Positions 14,722 to 24,462 of a DNA stretch of 64,000 nt are shown piece by piece (position 1 is the stretch's first letter; each line of letters opens with the position of its first letter). The notes under the pieces were generated by a model. It made no database searches, was not told where the DNA came from, and worked only from the letters and a program-made list of their open reading frames with translations. This DNA comes from Lachnospiraceae bacterium. GTDB taxonomy: Bacteria > Bacillota > Clostridia > Lachnospirales > Lachnospiraceae. The position numbers and the translations under genes are program-made. The DNA lies in NCBI GenBank assembly GCA_900751995.1, contig CAADTP010000015.1:62001-126000 (forward strand), written 5' to 3'.

Positions 14722-16941
14722 ATGATCTATGCAGATGTGATCATTGATATTTCTCATGAAAAGCTGGACCGGGATTTTCAGTATCGTGTACCTGAGGAAC
14801 TGGTGCAGGCAATAAAACCCGGAGTTGTGGTCACAGTGCCCTTCGGAAAGGGAAATACCCTTCGGAAAGGCTATGTGACCGGGATCTCCGGAACGGCAAA
14901 ATATGATGCGTCAAAGCTCAAGGAGATCCGGGGAGTGTCCACAGACAGTGAGACAACAGAATCCCGGCTGATCGCACTTGCGGCCTGGATGAAGGAGACC
15001 TATGGCTCCACCATGATCCAGGCACTGAAAACAGTTCTGCCTGTAAAAGACAAGGTCCGTGCAAAAGAGAAAAGACTGATCCTTTTTACAGGGAAAAAGG
15101 AAGAGGGGCAGGCACTTCTTGGCAAGCTGGAAGGCAGCCGCTTTAAAGCACGTGAGCGGTTCCTTCGGGCAATCCTGGAGGCCGGGAGCTTGGATTATAC
15201 CTATGCCTCCAAAGAGCTTGGAGCCGGCATTTCCGTCCTTGATTTTTTTGAAAAAAAAGGTCTGATAACTATTGAAAGTCAGGAAATGTATCGCATTCCC
15301 GAGGGGTTCGGCCTGGTGAAGGAGAACATGGAGCTGAGTCTGAACCAGGAACAGCTTTTGGCGGCAGAGCAGATCTTTCGGGAATGGCAGGAGCCGGACC
15401 CAAGGCCTGCACTTCTTTTCGGAGTGACCGGAAGCGGAAAGACCCAGGTTTATATGCGCCTGATCCAGAAGGTACTGGAGGAGGGAAAACAGGCGATCGT
15501 GCTGATCCCTGAGATCGCGCTTACTTATCAGACAGTCAGGCGCTTTTATGCCATGTTCGGAGATAAGGTTTCGGTTCTGAACTCCAGACTTTCCCAGGGA
15601 GAACGTTATGATCAGTTCAAAAGAGCAAAACGTGGTGAGATCCAGGTGATGGTAGGACCCAGATCCGCACTGTTCACACCGTTTTCAGATCTGGGACTGA
15701 TCGTTATCGACGAAGAGCATGAACCCACCTACAAAAGTGAGAATACGCCAAGGTACCATGCACGTGAGACTGCCATTGAGAGGGCACGAATGGAACATGC
15801 CCGTGTGGTCATGGGATCAGCCACTCCGTCATTGGAAGCCTACAGTCATGCCTGTGACGGAGAATATCTTCTGGTAAAGTTAAACGCACGTTATGAGGAA
15901 AGGCCTCTTCCACAGGTATCAATCGTGGATCTTCGGGAAGAATTAAAGAAAGGAAACCGCTCGGTACTGAGTCTGGAGCTGAAGAGGGATCTGGAGCAGG
16001 TCCTTGAAAGAAGAGAACAGGCCATGCTGTTTCTGAACCGGAGAGGATATGCGGGCTTTGTTTCCTGCAGAGCCTGCGGTCACGTTATGAAATGTCCCCA
16101 CTGTGATGTATCTCTAAGTGAACACAATGGCAATCGTCTGATCTGTCATTATTGCGGCTATGAGACTGTGAAACCGGAAATCTGTCCGTCCTGTGGTTCA
16201 CCGCACATTGGTGGATTTAAGGCAGGAACCCAGCAGATCGAGAAGGTCATTGAAAAAGAATTCCCGAAAGCCAGGGTACTTCGAATGGATTTTGATACCA
16301 CAAGGACCAAGGACAGCTATGAGAAGATCCTGGCTTCTTTTGCAAAGCATGAGGCAGATATTCTGGTGGGAACCCAGATGATCGTCAAGGGACATGATTT
16401 TCCGAATGTGACTCTGGTAGGAGTGATCGCAGCAGATCTTTCGCTGAATATGGATGACTATCACTGCGGGGAGCGTACATTCCAGCTTCTGACTCAGGCA
16501 GTTGGACGTTCCGGCAGAGGGAATCGGCCGGGGCAGGCGGTGATCCAGACATATCAGCCGGAGCATTACAGTATCCAGGCTGCAGCTATTCAGGATTATA
16601 AGAAATTTTATAAAGAAGAAATGGGGTATCGGATGCTTCTGGACTATCCGCCGGCAGCCCATATGATGACTGTTTTTGGCGCCTGCCAGGATGAAGAACT
16701 TCTGAAAAATGCCATGTATTATATAGAAGTTTTTATCCGCAGGGTAAGTCCGAAGGAAGAGCTTCACATGATCGGACCTGCAGCTGCATCGGTAGGTAAG
16801 GTAAAGGATGTTTATCGTCAGGTGATCCATCTGAAGCACAGGGATATCTGCTTTCTCACAGCAGTCAGAGAGAAGCTGGAGAAATATATAGAGATAAATT
16901 CCGGATTCCGGAAAATATACATTCAATTTGATATGAATTAA
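14722..16941 (+). CDS. priA: Primosomal replication restart helicase PriA
   Basis: PriA loads the replicative helicase at stalled or collapsed forks. The 739-residue protein is full length: N-terminal DNA-binding region (1-190), Walker A GVTGSGKTQVY near 233, Walker B with DEEH near 330, and a cysteine-rich zinc module of the form CxxCGxxxxCPxCD...CxYCG...CPSCGS (about 450-495). Helicase motifs VGTQMIVKGHDFPNV and the QAVGRSGRG motif are intact. The ATG at 14722 is the best in-frame start after the murE stop. murE-priA-def-fmt is a common Firmicutes order. It probably has no promoter of its own. Confidence 0.97.
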   Translation: MIYADVIIDISHEKLDRDFQYRVPEELVQAIKPGVVVTVPFGKGNTLRKGYVTGISGTAKYDASKLKEIRGVSTDSETTESRLIALAAWMKETYGSTMIQALKTVLPVKDKVRAKEKRLILFTGKKEEGQALLGKLEGSRFKARERFLRAILEAGSLDYTYASKELGAGISVLDFFEKKGLITIESQEMYRIPEGFGLVKENMELSLNQEQLLAAEQIFREWQEPDPRPALLFGVTGSGKTQVYMRLIQKVLEEGKQAIVLIPEIALTYQTVRRFYAMFGDKVSVLNSRLSQGERYDQFKRAKRGEIQVMVGPRSALFTPFSDLGLIVIDEEHEPTYKSENTPRYHARETAIERARMEHARVVMGSATPSLEAYSHACDGEYLLVKLNARYEERPLPQVSIVDLREELKKGNRSVLSLELKRDLEQVLERREQAMLFLNRRGYAGFVSCRACGHVMKCPHCDVSLSEHNGNRLICHYCGYETVKPEICPSCGSPHIGGFKAGTQQIEKVIEKEFPKARVLRMDFDTTRTKDSYEKILASFAKHEADILVGTQMIVKGHDFPNVTLVGVIAADLSLNMDDYHCGERTFQLLTQAVGRSGRGNRPGQAVIQTYQPEHYSIQAAAIQDYKKFYKEEMGYRMLLDYPPAAHMMTVFGACQDEELLKNAMYYIEVFIRRVSPKEELHMIGPAAASVGKVKDVYRQVIHLKHRDICFLTAVREKLEKYIEINSGFRKIYIQFDMN

Positions 16942-16953
16942 AGGAGAAGAAAA

Positions 16954-17427
16954 ATGGCACTTAGAACAATCCGTGTACAGGGGGATTCTGTACTGACAAA
17001 AAAATCCCGGCCAGTAGACAAAATGACACCGAGGATCGGGGAACTGATCACAGATATGCTGGATACCATGTATGATGCAATGGGTGTTGGCCTCGCTGCA
17101 CCACAGGTAGGAATCCTGAAACGTATCGTTGTCATCGATGTAGGTGAGGGCCCGATCGTGCTGATCAATCCGGAGATCCTTGAGACAAGCGGCGAGCAGA
17201 CCGGTGACGAGGGATGCCTGAGCGTTCCGGGAATGGCAGGACAGGTAACACGTCCGAACTATGTGAAGGTAAAAGCACTTGATGTAAATATGGACGAACA
17301 GATCTACGAGGGAGAGGGCCTTCTGGCAAGAGCGTTCTGTCATGAGATTGACCATCTGGATGGAAAAATGTATACAGAACTTGTGGAGGGAGAACTTCAC
17401 AAGGTAACTTATGATGAAGAAGACTAA
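16954..17427 (+). CDS. def: Peptide deformylase
   Basis: Def removes the formyl group from nascent proteins at the ribosome exit, using a metal ion (usually iron). The 157-residue protein has the three family motifs: GVGLAAPQVGI near residue 45, EGCLSVP near 86 with the metal-binding Cys, and HEIDHLDG near 130 with the two His ligands and the catalytic Glu. AAGGAGAAG precedes the ATG. It sits immediately before fmt, whose product adds the formyl group, a near-universal pairing. Confidence 0.98.
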   Translation: MALRTIRVQGDSVLTKKSRPVDKMTPRIGELITDMLDTMYDAMGVGLAAPQVGILKRIVVIDVGEGPIVLINPEILETSGEQTGDEGCLSVPGMAGQVTRPNYVKVKALDVNMDEQIYEGEGLLARAFCHEIDHLDGKMYTELVEGELHKVTYDEED

Positions 17428-17439
17428 AGGCGGGATACT

Positions 17440-18384
17440 ATGAAGATTATTTATATGGGAACTCCGGACTTTGCGGTGGCGCCTCTTGCAGCACTGGCAG
17501 AGAACGGATATGAGGTGGAGGCTGTGATCACACAGCCGGACAAACCGAAGGGCAGAGGCAAAACTATGATGCCTACTCCTGTAAAAGAAGAAGCACTGAA
17601 ACACGGGATCCCGGTACTGCAGCCGGTGAAGGTAAGAGATTCTGAATTTGTGGAAGAACTGAAAAATCTTGCACCGGACATCATCATTGTTGCGGCATTC
17701 GGGCAGATCATTCCAAAGAGCATCCTGGATATGCCGAGATTCGGATGTATCAATATCCATGCGTCTCTGCTTCCTAAATATCGTGGAGCTGCACCGATCC
17801 AGCAGGCGGTGATCGACGGTGAAAAAGAATCCGGCGTTACCATTATGCAGATGGGAACCGGTCTGGATACCGGTGATATGATTTCCAGGATCGTGGTTCC
17901 GCTTGCCAAAGATGAGACAGGTGGAAGCTTGTTTGATAAGCTCGCACAGGCAGGTGCAGAGCTTCTGGTACAGACTTTACCGTCCATTTTTGACGGAACT
18001 GCAACCCGCGAGAAACAGCCGGAGGAGAGTCCCACACCATATGCTGCCATGATCTCCAAAAAAATGGGGCTTCTGGATTTCAGCAAAAATGCGGAAGAAC
18101 TGGAGCGTCTGGTAAGAGGCCTTGATCCATGGCCAAGCGCTTTTACTTTTATCAATGGAAAAACATTGAAGGTTTGGAAGAGCTCTGTTCTGGAAAAACA
18201 GACACAGGAAGCACCGGGAACTGTGATAGCCGCTGACAAAGGAGGAATCCAGGTAGCATGCGGCCAGAAGGTACTCGTGCTCCATGAAGTGCAGTTGGAA
18301 GGCAAAAAACGCATGGAAGCGGATGCGTTCCTTCGGGGATATCAGTTGAAACCAGGAGACATGTTCAGAGATTCCAGGGAGTGA
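17440..18384 (+). CDS. fmt: Methionyl-tRNA formyltransferase
   Basis: Fmt formylates initiator Met-tRNA with 10-formyl-tetrahydrofolate. The 314-residue length is standard. The N-terminal Rossmann-type domain begins MKIIYMGTPDFAV, the catalytic block INIHASLLPKYRGAAPIQ lies near residues 105-122, and the C-terminal OB-like domain that grips the tRNA runs from about 205 on. It follows def by 12 bases and leads into the metallopeptidase gene by 6, so the group is almost certainly one transcript. Confidence 0.98.
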   Translation: MKIIYMGTPDFAVAPLAALAENGYEVEAVITQPDKPKGRGKTMMPTPVKEEALKHGIPVLQPVKVRDSEFVEELKNLAPDIIIVAAFGQIIPKSILDMPRFGCINIHASLLPKYRGAAPIQQAVIDGEKESGVTIMQMGTGLDTGDMISRIVVPLAKDETGGSLFDKLAQAGAELLVQTLPSIFDGTATREKQPEESPTPYAAMISKKMGLLDFSKNAEELERLVRGLDPWPSAFTFINGKTLKVWKSSVLEKQTQEAPGTVIAADKGGIQVACGQKVLVLHEVQLEGKKRMEADAFLRGYQLKPGDMFRDSRE

Positions 18385-18390
18385 TGAGTT

Positions 18391-19098
18391 ATGTACGGAT
18401 ATGGTTATTACGGATGGGGAATGGACCCCACGATTCTTTTGCTCGTGATCGGAATGCTTCTTTCTCTTGCGGCATCCGCGAAGCTGCGCAGTACCTTTGC
18501 AGTCTATAAAAAGGTCCGGAGTCATTCAGGTATCACTGGTGCGGAAGCTGCACAGAGGATCCTGAGAGCGGCTGGGATCACAGACGTACAGGTGGTTCCG
18601 ATCCGCGGAAGTCTTACGGATCACTATGATCCGAGAACGAAAACGGTTTCCCTTTCAGAAGATATTTATGGAAGAAATTCTCTGGCGGCTGTGGGGGTGG
18701 CAGCACATGAATGTGGCCATGCGATCCAGGATGCGATCAATTATGCACCACTGAATATCCGTTCAGCCATTGTACCTGCCGCAAATATTGGTTCCCAGCT
18801 TTCATGGCCGCTGTTTATCGCAGGACTGATCTTTTCCATTGATCCGCTGGTAACTCTGGGAATTGTTTTGTTTTCACTGGCAGTACTGTTTCAGCTGGTG
18901 ACACTTCCGGTTGAGATCAATGCGTCTTCCAGAGCGCTTAAAATGCTGGAAAGTACAGGTATCTTAGGTGCAGATGAAAAAAAGGGTGCAAGAAAAGTAC
19001 TTACAGCGGCAGCGCTTACCTATGTAGCAGCTCTGGCGGCATCTATTCTGCAGCTTCTGAGACTGATTATCCTTGCAGGAGGTAGAGATCGTGATTAG
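18391..19098 (+). CDS. Membrane zinc metallopeptidase, YugP type
   Basis: A 235-residue integral membrane protein of the YugP-like neutral zinc metallopeptidase family (PF04298). It has an N-terminal hydrophobic segment, the HECGH zinc motif near residue 109 (AAHECGHAIQDA), two closely spaced hydrophobic segments near 130-170, and a C-terminal hydrophobic region. The Gly/Tyr-rich start MYGYGYYGWG is normal for the family. Substrates are unknown. It lies between fmt and rsmB, a conserved place in Clostridia, and overlaps rsmB by 8 bases. The function is probably membrane proteostasis (inference). Confidence 0.9.
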   Translation: MYGYGYYGWGMDPTILLLVIGMLLSLAASAKLRSTFAVYKKVRSHSGITGAEAAQRILRAAGITDVQVVPIRGSLTDHYDPRTKTVSLSEDIYGRNSLAAVGVAAHECGHAIQDAINYAPLNIRSAIVPAANIGSQLSWPLFIAGLIFSIDPLVTLGIVLFSLAVLFQLVTLPVEINASSRALKMLESTGILGADEKKGARKVLTAAALTYVAALAASILQLLRLIILAGGRDRD

Positions 19099-20446
19099 CA
19101 GCGGAGTAAATACCAGAGAACTGATCCTTGAGATCCTGTTACAGATCGAGGAGGAGGGTGAGCACAGCCATATTGCGATCCGGAATGCGCTTTCCAAATA
19201 TCAGTTTCTTCCGAAACAGGAACGTAGCTTTATTACAAGAGTATGTGAGGGAACCCTGGAATACAGGATCTATATTGATTATGTCATCGATTCTTTTTCC
19301 AAGGTTTCTGTAAACAAGATGAAACCGCAGATCCGTGAGATCCTGAGAAGTGCGGTATATCAGCTGAAATTTATGGACAGTGTTCCGGACAGTGCAGTAT
19401 GCAATGAAGCGGTAAAGCTGGCACAGCGAAAAGGCTTTTATAATCTAAAGCCCTTTGTCAACGGGGTGCTCCGTACGATCGCAAGAGAGATCGGTGATCT
19501 GGAGCTTCCTTCCAGGGAAGAAAACGAAGTCCGTTATCTTTCTGTGAAATATTCCATGCCGGAATATCTGGTAGAAAAATGGAAAGCAGCCTACGGAGTG
19601 AAGACTACGGAGAAGATCCTGGAGGATTTTCTGACAGAAAGACCGATCACAGTACGGTGCCGTACTCATAAGGCGTCTCTGAGAGAAATCGTCACCAGTT
19701 TGAAGTCTCAGGGAGTGACAGTAGAACAGGCTCCTTATCTTCCCTATGCACTGAAGATTTCCGATTACAATCATATTTTGACACTTGAGACCTTCCTTCA
19801 GGGAAAGATCCTGGTGCAGGATGTAAGCTCTATGCTTGTAGCGGAAGCTGCAAGTCCGAAAAAAGGTGACCATATCATCGACATGTGCGCTGCACCAGGT
19901 GGAAAAAGCATCCATGCGGCAGACAAAATGGGGGATTACGGAAATGTGGATGCCAGAGATGTAAGTCAGTATAAGGCAGATCTTATCAAAGAAAACATCC
20001 ACAGGACCGGAGTGATCAATGTGGAAGCCAGAGTTCAGGATGCAACGGTATATGATCCGGATTCCGAACAGGCTGCGGATATTGTGATCGCGGATGTACC
20101 GTGCTCCGGTTATGGAGTTATCGGCAAGAAACCGGAAATCAAATACCGGGCAACTCCGCAGAAACAGGAAGAGATCGTAATGCTCCAGAGAATGATCCTG
20201 GATAAGGCTGCAAAGTATGTGAAACCGGATGGAACGCTGATCTTCAGCACATGTACCATTGCCCGGGAAGAAAACGAAGAAAATGTATTATGGTTTTTAA
20301 AGAATTATCCGTACCGGCTGGAAAGCCTGGATCCGTATATTCCGGAGGAACTGCACTGTAAATCCACGAAGCTTGGCTATCTGCAGCTTCTGCCGGGAAT
20401 ACATAAGACAGATGGATTCTTTATTGCCAGATTCAGAAGGAAATAA
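19091..20446 (+). CDS. rsmB: 16S rRNA (cytosine-C5)-methyltransferase RsmB
   Basis: RsmB methylates C967 of 16S rRNA with SAM. The N-terminal NusB-like RNA-binding domain covers about residues 1-140. The C-terminal methyltransferase domain has MCAAPGGKS near 260, VPCSGYGVIGKKPE with the PC catalytic cysteine near 338, and a second cysteine in STCT near 391. I choose GTG 19091, eight bases behind AGGAGGT; a TTG at 19073 in the same frame would overlap that ribosome site. The 451-residue length is typical. It is coupled to the preceding gene by overlap and to rlmN by a 6-base gap. Confidence 0.95.
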   Translation: MISSGVNTRELILEILLQIEEEGEHSHIAIRNALSKYQFLPKQERSFITRVCEGTLEYRIYIDYVIDSFSKVSVNKMKPQIREILRSAVYQLKFMDSVPDSAVCNEAVKLAQRKGFYNLKPFVNGVLRTIAREIGDLELPSREENEVRYLSVKYSMPEYLVEKWKAAYGVKTTEKILEDFLTERPITVRCRTHKASLREIVTSLKSQGVTVEQAPYLPYALKISDYNHILTLETFLQGKILVQDVSSMLVAEAASPKKGDHIIDMCAAPGGKSIHAADKMGDYGNVDARDVSQYKADLIKENIHRTGVINVEARVQDATVYDPDSEQAADIVIADVPCSGYGVIGKKPEIKYRATPQKQEEIVMLQRMILDKAAKYVKPDGTLIFSTCTIAREENEENVLWFLKNYPYRLESLDPYIPEELHCKSTKLGYLQLLPGIHKTDGFFIARFRRK

Positions 20447-20452
20447 CAGAAA

Positions 20453-21493
20453 ATGACAGATGTAAAATCCATGACCATGGAGGAATTGAAGGAATTCATG
20501 ACAAAGATCGGTGAAAAGCCTTTCCGGGCGAAACAGATCTATGCATGGCTTCACCAGCAGCTGGTTACCTCCTGGGATGAAATGACAAATCTTTCCAAAA
20601 GCCTCAGGGAAAAGCTTTCGGCTTATCCGATCACAGCACTGACCCAGGCAGATGTAAGGATCTCAAAAATTGACGGAACCAGAAAATATCTGTTCCAGCT
20701 GGAAGATGGAAATGTGATCGAGAGTGTTCTCATGCGGTATCACCACGGAAATTCTGTGTGCATTTCTTCTCAGGTGGGTTGCCGTATGGGATGCAGATTC
20801 TGTGCATCTACCATCGGAGGACTGACCAGATGCCTGAAACCGTCCGAGATGCTGGATCAGATTTACCGTATCCAGGCAGATACCGGTGAACGTGTGGCCA
20901 ATGTAGTTGTGATGGGAACCGGTGAGCCGATGGATAATTATGACAATCTTGTCCGTTTTGTCCGGATCCTTACCGACGAAAACGGTCTTGGGATCAGTCA
21001 GAGAAATGTGACGGTTTCTACCTGTGGGATCGTGCCGAAGATGTATGATCTGGCTGAAGAAAAGCTTCAGATCACTCTGGCACTTTCCCTTCATGCTCCA
21101 AATGATGAAAAACGACAGGAACTGATGCCGATCGCGAATAAGTATTCTATGGATGAGGTTCTGGATGCCTGCAGAAATTATTTTGACAAAACAGGCCGAA
21201 GGATCACCTTTGAATACAGTCTTGTAGCCGGCGTCAACGACAGTGAAGAAGATGCGAGACAGCTGGCAGGCCGTATAAAAGGCATCAATTGCCATGTAAA
21301 TCTGATTCCGGTCAATCCCATCAAGGAACGCTCCTATGTGAGGTCTACTCGACAGGCTGTGGAGAATTTCAAAATAAAACTTGAAAAATACGGAATTAAT
21401 GTTACTATTAGAAGGGAAATGGGCAGCGATATCGACGGTGCCTGTGGACAGCTAAGAAAAAGTTACATGGAAAAAACAGAAAGCGAGAAGTGA
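20453..21493 (+). CDS. rlmN: 23S rRNA (adenine-C2)-methyltransferase RlmN
   Basis: RlmN is a radical SAM enzyme that methylates A2503 in 23S rRNA and A37 in some tRNAs, aiding accuracy at the peptidyl centre. The 346 residues include the iron-sulfur motif CRMGCRFCAS near residue 105, the GTGEPMDNYDN block near 160, and the late cysteine in DIDGACGQL near 333 needed for the methyl-transfer mechanism. The family resemblance is strong and complete. It sits between rsmB and prpC, as in many Firmicutes. Confidence 0.97.
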   Translation: MTDVKSMTMEELKEFMTKIGEKPFRAKQIYAWLHQQLVTSWDEMTNLSKSLREKLSAYPITALTQADVRISKIDGTRKYLFQLEDGNVIESVLMRYHHGNSVCISSQVGCRMGCRFCASTIGGLTRCLKPSEMLDQIYRIQADTGERVANVVVMGTGEPMDNYDNLVRFVRILTDENGLGISQRNVTVSTCGIVPKMYDLAEEKLQITLALSLHAPNDEKRQELMPIANKYSMDEVLDACRNYFDKTGRRITFEYSLVAGVNDSEEDARQLAGRIKGINCHVNLIPVNPIKERSYVRSTRQAVENFKIKLEKYGINVTIRREMGSDIDGACGQLRKSYMEKTESEK

Positions 21494-21494
21494 C

Positions 21495-22241
21495 ATGAGG
21501 ATATACTCAGCTACTGATGTAGGGCAGAAGCGCAAGATGAATCAGGATTACGTGTTTGCATCTGAAGGTCCGGTTGGAAATCTGCCTAATCTTTTCACAG
21601 TCGCGGACGGAATGGGCGGACATAACGCCGGTGACTATGCATCCTCACATGCAGTACGGATCCTTGTGGATGAAATCCGTGAAGATGCGGATTACAATCC
21701 TGTGAAGGTTATTCGTCATGCGATCGAAGCTGCGAACACGGAGATCAGAAACCGTGCGCAGGAAGACGAAAACCTCCGGGGCATGGGAACCACTATGGTG
21801 GTGGCGACTATTGTAGATCAGTATGCCTATGTAGCCAATGTGGGTGACAGCCGTTTATATGTGATCCAGGACGGGATCCGCCAGGTCACCAGAGATCATT
21901 CCCTGGTACAGGAAATGGTGAGAATGGGCGAGATCAGCGAAGCGGAAGCACGGAATCATCCGGATAAGAACATCATTACAAGGGCACTTGGCGCGGAGAA
22001 AACGGTGGATGTGGATTTCTTTGATCTGAAACTTGAAAAAGGATGTACGATCCTGATGTGTTCAGACGGTCTCAGCAATATGGTTGAAGATGAGAAGATC
22101 CAGGAGATCATATCCGATCCGGAAGCAGATATTGATCAGAAGGGCAGTGCGCTCCTTCGGGAAGCAAATCAGAATGGTGGTAAGGATAATATTGCAGTCG
22201 TACTGGTAGAGCCATTCACGAATGAGGTGGAAGCATGTTGA
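21495..22241 (+). CDS. prpC: PP2C-type Ser/Thr protein phosphatase
   Basis: PrpC (Stp) dephosphorylates proteins targeted by the PASTA kinase encoded next. The 248-residue PPM-fold protein has the metal-binding motifs VGQKRKMNQDYV near residue 10, TVADGMGGHNAGDYAS near 35, GDSRLYV near 116, SDGLSN near 192 and GGKDNIAVVL near 229, all with their aspartates. It begins one base after the rlmN stop and its end overlaps the kinase start by 7 bases, keeping the pair in balance. It acts in the cytoplasm and needs manganese or magnesium. Confidence 0.96.
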   Translation: MRIYSATDVGQKRKMNQDYVFASEGPVGNLPNLFTVADGMGGHNAGDYASSHAVRILVDEIREDADYNPVKVIRHAIEAANTEIRNRAQEDENLRGMGTTMVVATIVDQYAYVANVGDSRLYVIQDGIRQVTRDHSLVQEMVRMGEISEAEARNHPDKNIITRALGAEKTVDVDFFDLKLEKGCTILMCSDGLSNMVEDEKIQEIISDPEADIDQKGSALLREANQNGGKDNIAVVLVEPFTNEVEAC

Positions 22242-24460
22242 AGACGGGAATGATCATAGCCGAGCGCTATGAGATCGTAGGAAAAATCGGAACTGGCGGA
22301 ATGGCAGATGTCTATAAGGCTATGGACCATAAGCTGAACCGTTTTGTTGCCGTGAAGGTCCTGAAACCGGAGTTTCGGGAAGACACCACGTTTATAAAGA
22401 AATTCAGAAGTGAGGCCCAGGCGGCAGCTGGTCTTACACATCCGAATATCGTCAATGTATTTGATGTAGGAGATGACGGTGGTGTTTATTACATTGTTAT
22501 GGAACTTATTGAGGGTATCACTCTGAAGGAATACATCTCTAAGAAGGGAAAGCTTTCCATTAAAGAGGCTACAAGTATCGCAATCCAGGTTTCTATGGGT
22601 CTGGAGGCGGCACACAGCCATGGTATCGTTCACAGAGATGTGAAACCTCAGAATATCATTATTTCCACAGATGGTAAAGTAAAGGTGACAGACTTTGGAA
22701 TTGCCAGAGCTGCATCCTCCAATACGATCAGCTCCAATGTAATGGGATCTGTACATTACAGCTCACCTGAGCAGGTGAGAGGCGGATACAGCGATGAGAA
22801 GAGCGATATCTATTCTCTTGGAATCACACTGTATGAGATGGTCACAGGAAGAGTTCCTTTTGACGGAGATACCACTGTGGCGATCGCTATCAAGCATCTG
22901 CAGGAAGAGATGGTCCCGCCAAGTGTGTATACACCGGACCTTCCGTACAGTCTGGAGCAGATCATTCTGAAATGTACACAGAAAAGTGTAGATCGTCGTT
23001 ACAGCCGTATGGAGGATGTGATCGCAGACCTGAAGCATTCTCTGATCGATCCCCAGGGTGATTTTGTAAAGCTTACTACAGTTGACAACGATGCCAAGAC
23101 GGTTGTGATCTCAGAAGAAGAGCTTGGTGAGATCAAACATACACCGAAGCAGATCACAAAACCGGAGATCACCGCACTTGAGGAAGAAAAATACGACGAT
23201 AACGATTACGATGATGCAGAGGAAGAATACAGACCGAGATCCGAGCATAGATCCGGAAAGAAAAAGAAGCATCATGGTTCCGGAAGAGGCCTGACGATTG
23301 CGGCACTGATCGGAGGTGCAGTTCTTCTGATCGTTCTTGTGGTAGTGCTTGGACGTGCCGCAGGACTGTTTGGAACCGGCAGCAGCGGAGCTGCAGACAG
23401 CAGCAAGGCAGAAGCGAAGCAGGATTCAGCAGCTGACGGTCTGGCAACCGTTCCTGATCTTGTAGGCAAGACAGAGGAAGAGGCTAAAACACTTGCAAAC
23501 GATGCACATCTGGGTGTCCAGATGGCCGGTGAGGAGGCATCCGATCAGGAAAAAGGCAGGATCTCCCGTCAGGAGACAGCTGCGGGAACACAGGTTGAAG
23601 CCAATACAACTGTGAAATACTGGGTAAGCACCGGAACAGCACAGGTTACGATCCCGGATCTGGATGGACGTACAGGAATCGATGCACAGCAGACTCTGGA
23701 AGATCTTGGACTTCAGGTAAATGTCCAGAAAGAATACAGTGACACAGATGACAACGGATATGCACTGGTAGATCCGGGATATGTTTACAATGTCGAACCG
23801 GCAGCAGGTACTTCTGTGCAGGCAGGCTCTTCTGTAACACTGACAGTCAGTCGAGGGGTTGATTATGGCGATAATGCTGAGGTTCCGAGTGTTGTAGGAA
23901 TGACCAAGGATGATGCACTTACTACTTTAGGTAAATTTATTGATATCCAGATAACAGAACAGCAGAGTACAGAAGCTGCAGGTACAGTTATCGCACAGGA
24001 TCCGGAAGCCTATGCGGCAGCAGACCCGGATCAGCCGATCAGCATTACCATCAGCTCCGGTGACAAGGCTCCATCCACAGACAGCACAGCATCTACAGAT
24101 AGTACAGCATCTACAGACAGTACAGCATCCACAGACAGCACAGCATCTGCGGACAGCACAGTATCCACAACTACATCTACAGCAGATGTCAATGCAAACA
24201 CAGGCTGGAAATGTACACAGACACTGGATACTCCGTCCGGCTACAATGGAGGCGCGATCCGTCTGGAACTGATCCAGGACGTAAACGGTGAGCCTAAGGC
24301 ATCCACCATCATTGATGGACAGAATATCAGCTTCCCGTATCAGCTTGATATCTCAGGTGCTGAGGGCGTTACCTCAGGAACCATCTATCTCTATGAAGAG
24401 GTAGACGGGGATTATCAGCAGCTTGGAACCTACACGGTTACATTCAAGAAAGCTGAGTGA
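22235..24460 (+). CDS. prkC: PASTA-domain Ser/Thr protein kinase
   Basis: PrkC is a one-pass membrane kinase that senses muropeptides or wall precursors and controls division and dormancy exit in Firmicutes. In its 741 residues the kinase domain (about 10-270) has GTGGMADVYKA, Lys in AVKVLK, HRDVKPQNII near 131 and DFGIAR near 156. A charged juxtamembrane region and a helix near 350-372 follow, then three PASTA domains (about 404-475, 476-550, 551-612). After these come five STDSTA repeats and a further C-terminal domain of about 90 residues that I do not recognise as PASTA. GAGGTGG precedes the ATG. Downstream genes rsgA, rpe and thiN belong to the same run. Confidence 0.96.
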   Translation: MLKTGMIIAERYEIVGKIGTGGMADVYKAMDHKLNRFVAVKVLKPEFREDTTFIKKFRSEAQAAAGLTHPNIVNVFDVGDDGGVYYIVMELIEGITLKEYISKKGKLSIKEATSIAIQVSMGLEAAHSHGIVHRDVKPQNIIISTDGKVKVTDFGIARAASSNTISSNVMGSVHYSSPEQVRGGYSDEKSDIYSLGITLYEMVTGRVPFDGDTTVAIAIKHLQEEMVPPSVYTPDLPYSLEQIILKCTQKSVDRRYSRMEDVIADLKHSLIDPQGDFVKLTTVDNDAKTVVISEEELGEIKHTPKQITKPEITALEEEKYDDNDYDDAEEEYRPRSEHRSGKKKKHHGSGRGLTIAALIGGAVLLIVLVVVLGRAAGLFGTGSSGAADSSKAEAKQDSAADGLATVPDLVGKTEEEAKTLANDAHLGVQMAGEEASDQEKGRISRQETAAGTQVEANTTVKYWVSTGTAQVTIPDLDGRTGIDAQQTLEDLGLQVNVQKEYSDTDDNGYALVDPGYVYNVEPAAGTSVQAGSSVTLTVSRGVDYGDNAEVPSVVGMTKDDALTTLGKFIDIQITEQQSTEAAGTVIAQDPEAYAAADPDQPISITISSGDKAPSTDSTASTDSTASTDSTASTDSTASADSTVSTTTSTADVNANTGWKCTQTLDTPSGYNGGAIRLELIQDVNGEPKASTIIDGQNISFPYQLDISGAEGVTSGTIYLYEEVDGDYQQLGTYTVTFKKAE
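24074..24163 (+). repeat. Five tandem 18-bp units encoding STDSTA
   Basis: Units begin at 24074, 24092, 24110, 24128 and 24146. Units 1 and 4 are identical in sequence and units 2 and 3 differ by one base, which suggests recent unit exchange or slippage. They form a Ser/Thr-rich linker between the PASTA domains and the terminal domain of PrkC. Confidence 0.9.
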
Positions 24461-24462
24461 TC

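Noticed and set aside
16198..17760. Long open frame on the minus strand, 520 codons, opposite priA, def and fmt
   Set aside because: It spans three certain genes, has no ribosome site or family resemblance, and reads as Cys/His/Leu-rich nonsense from the complement of good codons.
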